DNA of 5,613 nt from Bacteroidetes bacterium HGW-Bacteroidetes-12 (GTDB taxonomy: Bacteria > Bacteroidota > Bacteroidia > Flavobacteriales_E > Vicingaceae): contig PHDR01000196.1 of the NCBI GenBank assembly GCA_002841035.1, positions 1-5,613 of the forward strand, in the 5' to 3' direction. This document shows positions 1-5,248 of this stretch, piece by piece. The number at the start of each line of letters is the position of its first letter. The stretch's first letter is position 1. The notes beneath the pieces are model-generated. The model did no database searches. It saw only the letters and a program-made list of their open reading frames with translations, and had not been told where the DNA came from. Position numbers and translations under genes: made by a program.

Positions 1-191
1 TAAGCCAATATCATCCTAATAGGGACGCACTGACTTCAAATGGCAGAATAAATAGGGTTATAACTGCTTCAGAGTATAACGATGTTGTTAATAAGTTAAA
101 TGAACTAGGATTCTATAGAGGTTGGTTACAAGATTTGGATAGCAATAATCAATATTTACCTGATTTTTCTAAAGAAGAGCCATTTTTTTAA
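1..191 (+). CDS. Partial CDS (3' end): probable PflX-type radical SAM protein
   Basis: An open frame runs from the left edge (first full codon at 3) to TAA at 189-191 and gives 62 residues, beginning SQYHPNRDAL and ending in an acidic/aromatic tail (PDFSKEEPFF). The pattern QYHP, then NRVITASEYNDVV, then LGFYRGWLQDLDS and YLPDF resembles the C-terminus of COG1313 proteins (PflX, homologues of pyruvate formate-lyase activating enzyme). In these the N-terminal part carries the CxxxCxxC iron-sulfur motif that binds S-adenosylmethionine. That part lies outside the window, so the radical SAM call rests on recalled tail similarity only. The true substrate of PflX-like proteins is not established. 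No clear terminator follows, so some read-through into the next gene (start 152 bases downstream) is possible. I am sure it is coding and moderately sure of the family. Confidence 0.6.
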   Translation, partial: SQYHPNRDALTSNGRINRVITASEYNDVVNKLNELGFYRGWLQDLDSNNQYLPDFSKEEPFF

Positions 192-215
192 ACTTATTAT
201 GATTGCGTTAAATAG

Positions 216-231
216 CAGATATACAGATATA
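216..231. repeat. Two-copy 8-base direct repeat
   Basis: CAGATATA occurs twice without a gap (216-223 and 224-231) in the spacer between the radical SAM-like gene and the SPOR lipoprotein. It is followed by more TA/TG alternation. It may be only a slippage product in AT-rich DNA; no function is suggested by position. Confidence 0.4.
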
Positions 232-287
232 TGTGTGTTTTGTATGAAGAATAATACACTGAAGAGCAATTATTATTTAAAAAAATT

Positions 288-318
288 TTTGTTTGTGAAA
301 AAAAAATGCAGAAATTTG
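288..318 (+). promoter_or_regulatory. Possible Bacteroidota-type promoter for the SPOR lipoprotein gene
   Basis: TTTG at 288-291 and GAAATTTG at 311-318 are separated by 19 bases, which fits the TTTG / TAnnTTTG arrangement of Bacteroidota housekeeping promoters with one mismatch in the -7 box (G for T at its first position). Transcription would begin near 325, leaving a leader of about 20 bases before the ATG at 344. The surroundings are A/T runs, so a chance match is possible. Confidence 0.35.
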
Positions 319-343
319 GTTAAGAATTAAACCTAAAGCAACT

Positions 344-814
344 ATGAGAAAAGTACTCATTTTAACATTATTACTGGCCTTTACCTTTTCTGGTTGCCAG
401 TTTTTTCGTGATAAATTCGGCAAAGATAAAGCTGCCGATACTTTAGCCGTTTGGGAAGCCAAGCAAGACAGCATCAAGAAAGTTGAAATGCTAAAGGCAA
501 AAAAGTTGGAAGAAGCCCGAAGAGCAAAAGAAAAAGCGATTCAAGATTCTCTGATGAAAGTTAGAGAGATGGAAGCCAGGAATAGGTTCCACGTTATCAT
601 TGGTAGTTTTAAAGTGCCAACAAATGCTGATGAGTATCAAAAGCAGGTTTCCACCTTTGGATTTCAGGATCCCAAAATTGTGGAATCTCCAAATGGATTT
701 AGGATGGTTTCAATTGGTGCGTTTGAAACATATTCAAAAGCAACCAATGAAATTGTTCGAATTAACCGAACCAAAGAGGAACCCATTGAATTATGGGTTT
801 ATGAGGCAAGATAA
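344..814 (+). CDS. SPOR-domain lipoprotein with a charged coiled-coil linker
   Basis: This 156-residue protein starts with a lipoprotein signal: basic MRK, a hydrophobic stretch at residues 4-15, and the lipobox FSGC with the lipidated cysteine at position 18. Residues 35-80 are rich in Lys, Glu and Ala with repeating hydrophobic spacing (KAKKLEEARRAKEKA) and probably form a coiled coil. Residues 82-154 look like a SPOR domain: the opening strand FHVIIGSFK, a helix with ADEYQKQV, a second strand and turn at NGFRMVSIGAF, and a closing LWVYE strand. SPOR domains bind peptidoglycan strands lacking stem peptides, often at division sites, so the likely role is to tie the membrane to the cell wall during growth or division. 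Cellular placement (periplasmic side of inner or outer membrane) is inferred. ATG at 344 fits the signal peptide exactly. It appears monocistronic, with a terminator 70 bases after the stop. Confidence 0.88.
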   Translation: MRKVLILTLLLAFTFSGCQFFRDKFGKDKAADTLAVWEAKQDSIKKVEMLKAKKLEEARRAKEKAIQDSLMKVREMEARNRFHVIIGSFKVPTNADEYQKQVSTFGFQDPKIVESPNGFRMVSIGAFETYSKATNEIVRINRTKEEPIELWVYEAR

Positions 815-884
815 TTAATGGTTTATTTAAAAACAGCTTCTAGTTAGTAATTTATAGATGCTGTTTAATTGTTATTGAAATAAT

Positions 885-910
885 AAAAAAGAGCTATTAG
901 CTCTTTTTTT
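885..910 (+). terminator. Intrinsic terminator after the SPOR lipoprotein gene
   Basis: AAAAAAGAGCT (885-895) pairs perfectly with AGCTCTTTTTT (899-909) around a three-base ATT loop, followed by a T run to 910. With A6 on one side and T7 on the other it could also work on the opposite strand, although no minus-strand gene ends here. Confidence 0.85.
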
Positions 911-920
911 ATTTGTTCAA

Positions 921-953
921 TTTCAAGTTGAATGGTAAGAAAAATTATCTTTG
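921..953 (+). promoter_or_regulatory. Promoter of the MFS transporter gene
   Basis: TATCTTTG at 946-953 is a perfect match to the Bacteroidota -7 consensus TAnnTTTG. The -33 element is weaker: TTTC at 921-924, 21 bases upstream, one mismatch from TTTG. Transcription would start near 959 and give a leader of about 70 bases before the ATG at 1028. It lies just after the preceding terminator, as expected for an independent transcription unit. Confidence 0.6.
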
Positions 954-1027
954 TCGCCATAACTTTTTTTGTGATCAAATTTAAAAAATGATAGTAATGA
1001 TTTTTAAGTAACTTCAAAACACACAAA

Positions 1028-2425
1028 ATGACAAAAACTATTAAAACTCTGCTTAGCGAGTCGAAAACCGCACGTTGGATTGCGCTGGTTCTTATTTCAC
1101 TTACAATGTTTTTCGCCTATTTTTTTATAGACGTTGTTGCTCCATTGCAAAAACTTCTTGAAACGAATTACAAATGGACTCCCGAAGTTTTTGGGATGCT
1201 TGGCGGATCTGAGTTCTTTCTCAATGTTTTTGCTGGATTTCTAATTCTATCAGGAATAATCCTCGATAAGATGGGAATTCGATTCACCATGATTACCGCA
1301 GGATTAACTATGGTTATTGGAGCAGCTTTAAAATTTTATGCTTTAACTGAAAGTTTTGCCGTTACTGGGTTAGCACATTGGTTTGATTCCTTTATCGTAT
1401 CAATTCCTGCTTCTGCAAAATTAGCTTTTATTGGTTTTGCAATTTTTGGTATAGGCGTAGAGATGGCTGGCATAACTGTGTCAAAAACTATTGTTAAATG
1501 GTTTAGAGGCAAAGAGATGGCTTTGGCCATGGGGCTTGAAATGGCTCTTGCTCGCTTAGGTGTTTTTGCTGTTTTTCAGTTAAGTCCAATTTTTGCCGAA
1601 AATGGCGGTGTATCTAACTCAGTATTTTGGGGATTGCTGTTCCTTTGCATAGGGTTTATTACATTCTTTATCTACACTTTTATGGATAAAGCACTTGATA
1701 AAGAGTTAGATTTGAAAGCATCAAGTGAGCCATCAGAAGAGTTTAAGTTGTCAGACTTGTGGGTTATTTTAACTAATCCTGGGTTTTTAGCAATTGCTGG
1801 ATTGTGTGTTCTCTTCTATTCGGCTATTTTCCCGTTTCAAAAATTTGCTACAGATATGCTCGCTTCTAAGCTAAGTGTTGATCTAAAAACAGCATCGCAA
1901 TTTGTTTCATTCTTTCCAATTGGAGCTATGATATTAACTCCGTTCATTGGATTCTATTTAGATAAAAAAGGATTTGGAGCTAGTTTAATGATGTACGGAG
2001 CAATATTACTTACTATATCCCACCTTATTTTTGCTTTAGTTCCTGCAGATCTTTTCACTGTCCCTGTAGCTTTGATTACTATTATAATCCTTGGTGTAGC
2101 ATTTTCCCTAGTTCCTGCATCAATGTGGCCATCTCTTCCTAAGGTTGTTGAAGATAGGTATTTGGGTTCAGCTTATGGTCTTACTTTCTGGATTCAAAAC
2201 ATGGGATTACTTGGTGTTCCAATTCTAATAGGTTGGGCATTATCTGCATCAAATCCTGGCGTTTCTGATCAAATACTTGCTGGAGTTGAAGGTGCAAAGT
2301 ACAACTATACCGTTCCAGAGTTAATATTTGCAGGTTTTGGTTTCCTCGCATTTATCCTCAGTTTCTATCTTAAACATGTAGATAAGAAGCATGGTTATGG
2401 CCTTGAACTTCCAAATAAGAAGTAG
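1028..2425 (+). CDS. MFS transporter, MFSD1-like
   Basis: This 465-residue inner-membrane protein has about twelve hydrophobic segments (near residues 17-37, 58-79, 86-106, 128-150, 163-185, 198-218, 251-271, 289-311, 316-338, 343-365, 379-404 and 430-449). A charged loop at 219-250 divides the two six-helix halves. The MFS loop motif GxxxD(R/K)xGxR is seen twice: at residues 76-85 (G76, D80, K81, G83, R85) and, less completely, at 308-315 (G308, D312, K313, G315). The second half has features I associate with MFSD1: FYSAIFPFQKFA in helix 7, and SMWPSLPKVV, YLGSAYGLTFWIQNMGL before and in helix 11. Animal MFSD1 is a lysosomal dipeptide uniporter, so peptide or amino-acid transport is a reasonable inference for this protein, not a demonstrated one. 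A 20-residue insert near 107-127, between helices 3 and 4, is unusual. The start fits the leader and the family length. It has its own promoter and terminator. MFS membership is certain; the subgroup is likely. Confidence 0.88.
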   Translation: MTKTIKTLLSESKTARWIALVLISLTMFFAYFFIDVVAPLQKLLETNYKWTPEVFGMLGGSEFFLNVFAGFLILSGIILDKMGIRFTMITAGLTMVIGAALKFYALTESFAVTGLAHWFDSFIVSIPASAKLAFIGFAIFGIGVEMAGITVSKTIVKWFRGKEMALAMGLEMALARLGVFAVFQLSPIFAENGGVSNSVFWGLLFLCIGFITFFIYTFMDKALDKELDLKASSEPSEEFKLSDLWVILTNPGFLAIAGLCVLFYSAIFPFQKFATDMLASKLSVDLKTASQFVSFFPIGAMILTPFIGFYLDKKGFGASLMMYGAILLTISHLIFALVPADLFTVPVALITIIILGVAFSLVPASMWPSLPKVVEDRYLGSAYGLTFWIQNMGLLGVPILIGWALSASNPGVSDQILAGVEGAKYNYTVPELIFAGFGFLAFILSFYLKHVDKKHGYGLELPNKK

Positions 2426-2442
2426 TTGAAATATAACTTATT

Positions 2443-2480
2443 AAAAAAGCACTAATCACATATATGATTAGTGCTTTTTT
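2443..2480 (+). terminator. Bidirectional terminator between convergent units
   Basis: AAAAAAGCACTAATCA (2443-2458) pairs perfectly over 16 bases with TGATTAGTGCTTTTTT (2465-2480), leaving the loop CATATA. It starts 18 bases after the transporter stop. The A6 and T6 ends make it symmetric, so it probably also stops minus-strand transcription leaving the barrel gene, which ends at 2616 and has no better hairpin nearby. Confidence 0.9.
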
Positions 2481-2615
2481 AGTTTAATTGAATGAAGTTA
2501 AGATGTTTAAGAATATTTTTGATTAAGTTCTAATTGAGTGGTATACGATTTCAATTGTATTGAAAAGTTGTGAATAATTCAGTAATTATTGATGTAAAAA
2601 GAAAAGAAGAAAAAT

Positions 2616-3896
2616 TTAAAATCTGTATCCCATTCCAAGTTTCACTGATGCAGCAAATGGATATGTTGCTTCATAGCCATAACTAAGTGGGTAAAGATTC
2701 AACCTAATATTTGGCTCAAGAATGAAACTAAGCTGATTGTTCATTGGGATAGATAAACTAATTGCACCTATTGCCGATGCATTGTGGGGGCGGATATTTT
2801 CTGTCCTACCAACAAAATGCCCATTAGAACTTATAACCTCAAATTTATTATCAATTAGAACACCAGCAGCACATCCAAGTTTAACCTCAACATCAACAAG
2901 TCCTGTTTTAAAACTAGTTGAGAAAATCAATGGAATTTCCATGTAGTAAAACCTTTGCTTTAGTTCGGTAGTGTTTATTGATGAAGATTTTTGGCCATTA
3001 TCTGATGTTTTGGAAAGGCTTGAGAAATTAGAAACATCAACCATAGTATTGTCAATAATTATCTGGCCAAAAGATGTGCTGGCAGTAAGGTACTCCATTT
3101 CTTTGTTAGTTCCACTATTTTGAAGGAGTGTTAAATCATTAATATTTTGCCCCGAGGGACTTACCTGAATACCTGAGTAAACCGCAAAGTAGTCGCTGAA
3201 TTCTTTCTTTACAAGTACTTCACCTCCCCACATCCAAGCACCCGATTCGTTTGAATTCAACTGATAATTAAGGGCTGCCGAAGTATGGTAAGAATATGAA
3301 GGATTTAAATAGGCTATTAGGCTCCAAGAACTGCCACCTTTTTCATTAAATGTTACTCTATTTTCTTTGATGATATTACTTTCATGAGTTTTTGAAATAG
3401 ATTCTCTTACAAATGCTTTGGAATTGTTGTAAACATCACTTAAATGAGGGAATTCATATGGGACAAAAGTTGCAGCATTTATCAATGGTTTTGATTCTTG
3501 TAATTCATTCTCAATTATTATAGTTTGCTTTAATTCTGTAATATCTTTATGCTCTTCTTCCTTTATTCTTGAAGAATTAAGAATCTCTATTTGATTGTAT
3601 TTTTGAGGATTGTTAATTGCTGCAAGCGACAGGATGAATACTTCGCCTTCACCCTGAGCTAAAAATTGGGAGTTAAGAAGTAAATTATTGATAAGAAGAA
3701 ACGAGACACTTAATCCAATAAGTAGAAGAAAACTTGCAGCATAGGTAAACCGTCTAATTACAAGTTTTTTTCTATGCAGACTAGCCTCATCAAGTTGATT
3801 GTTAATTGCTTGCCAAACATTATGGCTAGGTTTAACTGAAATCGATGATAACTTCGCTACATATTCTTCATATGGACCTGGCTCATAAAATTGCAT
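2616..3896 (-). CDS. Membrane-tethered outer-membrane beta-barrel protein with anti-sigma-like N-terminus
   Basis: Starting at ATG 3896 the protein has 426 residues. Residues 1-50 are soluble and contain HNVWQAINNQLDEA (25-38), a pattern common in Bacteroidota anti-sigma-like and sigma-linked membrane proteins. There is no cysteine, so this is not a zinc-binding anti-sigma domain. Residues 51-74 form one strong membrane helix preceded by HRKKLVIRR, which suggests N-in, C-out. No convincing signal-peptidase site follows. Residues 75-189 are a polar, low-complexity periplasmic linker. Residues 190-426 show alternating beta strands typical of the OMP_b-brl/PorT-like barrels, including YYMEIPLIF (317-325), FILEPNIRLNLYP, and the terminal KLGMGYRF with a final phenylalanine, the outer-membrane insertion signal. 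It overlaps the upstream sigma gene by 14 bases, implying translational coupling. An in-frame TTG at 3914 would add six residues; I prefer the ATG. The function is not known; a signalling role with the sigma factor is inferred. Confidence 0.8.
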   Translation of the reverse strand: MQFYEPGPYEEYVAKLSSISVKPSHNVWQAINNQLDEASLHRKKLVIRRFTYAASFLLLIGLSVSFLLINNLLLNSQFLAQGEGEVFILSLAAINNPQKYNQIEILNSSRIKEEEHKDITELKQTIIIENELQESKPLINAATFVPYEFPHLSDVYNNSKAFVRESISKTHESNIIKENRVTFNEKGGSSWSLIAYLNPSYSYHTSAALNYQLNSNESGAWMWGGEVLVKKEFSDYFAVYSGIQVSPSGQNINDLTLLQNSGTNKEMEYLTASTSFGQIIIDNTMVDVSNFSSLSKTSDNGQKSSSINTTELKQRFYYMEIPLIFSTSFKTGLVDVEVKLGCAAGVLIDNKFEVISSNGHFVGRTENIRPHNASAIGAISLSIPMNNQLSFILEPNIRLNLYPLSYGYEATYPFAASVKLGMGYRF

Positions 3897-4428
3897 AACC
3901 TTCAAACTTTTCAATAATGCTCATCTTGGTTCTTAGTATGGCTCTTGCCCTGCTGTAGTTAGACTTACTCGTGGATTCTGTGATATTAAGCAACTTAGCA
4001 ATTTCAATATGAGAATATCCTTCAATGGCATAGAGGTTGAAAACAAGTCTGTATTGCTTAGGAAGAGAAGAAACTATAGAGAGAAGGAATTGATAATCAT
4101 TTTCTGTTTTTCCATTCTCATCAATTAGGGATGATGCATTTGAAATACTTACCGCTTTATCGTCTTTCCTTTTTCGATGGTATTCCAATGCTGTATTCAC
4201 CATTATTTTTCTAATCCAACCTTCCAATGACCCCTCAAACCTAAAAGAACTAATTTTTTCAAAAACTTTAATAAAACCGTCTTGTAGAATATCTCGAGCA
4301 ATCTCTGGGTTAGGATAGTACCTTAAACATACGCCGTACATTCTAGATGAATACATCATGTAAAGCGCATGCTGTGCGTTGCGATCGTTCTTACAACATC
4401 TTTCTACTATACTCCGACAGAGTTCCAA
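3883..4428 (-). CDS. ECF-type RNA polymerase sigma-70 factor, TTG start
   Basis: This 181-residue protein has the two-domain layout of ECF sigma factors. Sigma region 2 spans about 21-88: the core-binding helix PEIARDILQDGFIKVFEKI (41-59) and the -10 recognition segment GWIRKIMVNTALEYHRKRK (70-88). After a short linker, region 4 spans 114-168, with SLPKQYRLVFNLYAIEGYS and the helix-turn-helix HIEIAKLLNITESTSKSNYSRAR (140-162), which contacts the -35/-33 element. It would direct RNA polymerase to a dedicated promoter set. The start is TTG: a stop codon (TAA, 4440-4438) lies just upstream in frame, no ATG occurs before codon 24, and starting there would cut into region 2. The family N-terminal pattern (ELCRSIVERCCKNDRNAQ) is intact from the TTG. 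The stop overlaps the start of the barrel/anti-sigma-like gene, so the two are probably co-expressed and partners. Confidence 0.9.
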   Translation of the reverse strand: MELCRSIVERCCKNDRNAQHALYMMYSSRMYGVCLRYYPNPEIARDILQDGFIKVFEKISSFRFEGSLEGWIRKIMVNTALEYHRKRKDDKAVSISNASSLIDENGKTENDYQFLLSIVSSLPKQYRLVFNLYAIEGYSHIEIAKLLNITESTSKSNYSRARAILRTKMSIIEKFEGYAIL

Positions 4429-4478
4429 ATGGTGCGATTATTTTAGTTATGCAATGACAACAAATATAGCACCATTTG
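4426..4478. repeat. Perfect 10-base inverted repeat around the sigma promoter and start codon
   Basis: CAAATGGTGC (4426-4435) and its exact reverse complement GCACCATTTG (4469-4478) are 33 bases apart. On the minus strand one arm abuts the upstream side of the -7 box and the other contains the TTG start codon. An operator pair for autoregulation is one reading. An mRNA stem would require transcription from further upstream than the -7 box at 4461-4468. Confidence 0.5.
4461..4468 (-). promoter_or_regulatory. -7 box of the sigma factor promoter
   Basis: Read on the minus strand this is TATATTTG, a perfect TAnnTTTG match. Transcription would start near 4455, giving a short leader of about 27 bases before the TTG start. 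No good TTTG is found 18-21 bases upstream, so the promoter may be weak, activator-dependent or read by another sigma factor. Confidence 0.5.
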
Positions 4479-4569
4479 TTTACATAACTTAATGATGAAT
4501 AAAAAAGTTAAAAAGTTGCGTTGAATTCTAATTTATTAGCGAATTATTAAGACAAATATTCAACATATT

Positions 4570-4595
4570 AAAAACCCCAGCTTTTTAGCTAGGGT
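4570..4595 (-). terminator. Intrinsic terminator after the NTF2-like gene
   Basis: On the minus strand ACCC-T-AGCT pairs with AGCT-G-GGGT... around an AAAA loop: arms 4587-4595 and 4574-4582, with one mismatch at 4578/4591. A run of five T follows (4574-4570). It lies 27 bases past the stop of the gene ending at 4622. Confidence 0.7.
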
Positions 4596-4621
4596 AATTT
4601 CAAGTAATTATTAAAAAGTTA

Positions 4622-5059
4622 TTAATGAGAGTGAAAAACTTTACTCACAATTTTCCACTGGTCATTTATTTTATATAAAAATAAATAGTCAGTAAAAATT
4701 GTTTTCCCTTCTTTCTTCAGATCCAATTTTACTGATGCAGTATTGCCAGTAATATCAATAAAAATATAATCGGCTACTGCCTTTACTATTGTTTGATTTG
4801 GATTTTTTGCTCGACTTGCTTCAATACGTTTAATCCAGTCGCTAATTGATACTTTGGAGAAATTTCCGTTCCGGTTAATAAACATTTCGAAATCAGGGTG
4901 AAACCCACTACGCGTATCATCAAGATTGCCATTGTTATGAATTCCATCTACATAGGCTTTGTTTATTAAATCCTTAATTTTCTTTTCTTCCGTTGGATTA
5001 GCCATTGCTAAACCTAGGGTTAAAATTAGAATTGTAAATGTTAGTGCAAGATTTTTCAT
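4622..5059 (-). CDS. Secreted NTF2-like protein, putative lumazine-binding family
   Basis: From ATG 5059 this encodes 145 residues. Residues 1-20 form a signal peptide (MKN, hydrophobic core ALTFTILILTLGLA, cleavage likely after AMA), so it acts in the periplasm or outside. The mature part matches the cone-shaped NTF2-like layout of the putative lumazine-binding family (PF12893 type): helix KIKDLINKAYVDGIHN (27-42), the FHPDFEMF segment (53-60), helix ISDWIKRIEA (72-81), then strands at 91-103, 106-114 and 119-130, and the closing DQWKIVSKVFH (133-143). Despite the name, ligands of this family are mostly unknown, and no catalytic site can be assigned. The frame is open upstream to 5131, but the additional N-terminus (MSILYIIW...) lacks sense next to a perfect signal peptide, so ATG 5059 is chosen. 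It has its own terminator and is not obviously linked in function to nrfA or the sigma gene. Confidence 0.8.
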   Translation of the reverse strand: MKNLALTFTILILTLGLAMANPTEEKKIKDLINKAYVDGIHNNGNLDDTRSGFHPDFEMFINRNGNFSKVSISDWIKRIEASRAKNPNQTIVKAVADYIFIDITGNTASVKLDLKKEGKTIFTDYLFLYKINDQWKIVSKVFHSH

Positions 5060-5074
5060 GTCATAGGTATTTTT

Positions 5075-5094
5075 GATTAATAATATCATTAATC
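5075..5094. repeat. Inverted repeat in the leader of the NTF2-like gene
   Basis: GATTAAT (5075-5081) and ATTAATC (5088-5094) are perfect inverted arms with a six-base spacer, 15 bases upstream of the ATG at 5059. It could be an operator half-site pair or a weak leader hairpin; the AT-only character makes chance plausible. Confidence 0.35.
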
Positions 5095-5102
5095 TGATAA
5101 TT

Positions 5103-5122
5103 CTATACCAAATAATGTATAG
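5103..5122. repeat. Inverted repeat upstream of the NTF2-like gene
   Basis: CTATAC (5103-5108) and GTATAG (5117-5122) form a perfect 6-base dyad with an eight-base spacer (CAAATAAT). The spacer reads ATTATTTG on the minus strand, close to the end of a -7 box but not a consensus match. It may mark the promoter/operator area of the gene starting at 5059. Confidence 0.35.
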
Positions 5123-5202
5123 TATTGACAAGTAGGCGTTTAATGCATTTTTTTAGTTTAAGGTAATGTCCGAAATCGAACATTGTTGTTCCTTTTCTGA
5201 AC

Positions 5203-5231
5203 AAAAAAGGGCTGATTGTAGTCAGCCCTTT
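5203..5231 (-). terminator. Intrinsic terminator after nrfA
   Basis: On the minus strand AAAGGGCTGA (5231-5222) pairs perfectly with TCAGCCCTTT (5215-5206) around a six-base loop, and the T run continues to 5203. It lies 18 bases beyond the nrfA stop, so nrfA is the last gene of its transcript. Confidence 0.9.
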
Positions 5232-5248
5232 ATGAGGTTATAAAAATC

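Noticed and set aside
277..477. Minus-strand frame of 66 codons overlapping the SPOR gene start
   Set aside because: It is antisense to a clear lipoprotein signal sequence and has no recognisable domain.
600..818. Plus-strand frame of 72 codons within the SPOR gene
   Set aside because: It is a shifted-frame shadow of the SPOR domain coding region.
831..866. AAACAGC / GCTGTTT inverted arms after the SPOR gene
   Set aside because: The seven-base stem has a 22-base loop and no T run; the real terminator follows at 885-910.
988..1011. Seven-codon reading frame (MIVMIFK) in the leader of the transporter gene
   Set aside because: It ends 16 bases before the real start and could be a leader peptide, but ATG and TAA are frequent in AT-rich DNA, and no attenuator hairpin or repeated regulatory codons accompany it.
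1336..1530. Minus-strand frame of 64 codons inside the transporter gene
   Set aside because: It is antisense to strongly conserved transporter helices and has no features of its own.
2573..2590. AATAATT / AATTATT hairpin near the end of the barrel gene as a terminator
   Set aside because: The stem is only A-T pairs and too weak; the symmetric hairpin at 2443-2480 is a better stop for both strands.
2737..2946. Plus-strand frame of 69 codons inside the barrel gene
   Set aside because: It is antisense to the barrel strands and its composition is that of a reverse-complement shadow.
5060..5131. Longer N-terminus for the NTF2-like protein (24 additional codons)
   Set aside because: ATG 5059 opens a textbook signal peptide; the additional segment includes the upstream dyad sequences and would disturb export.
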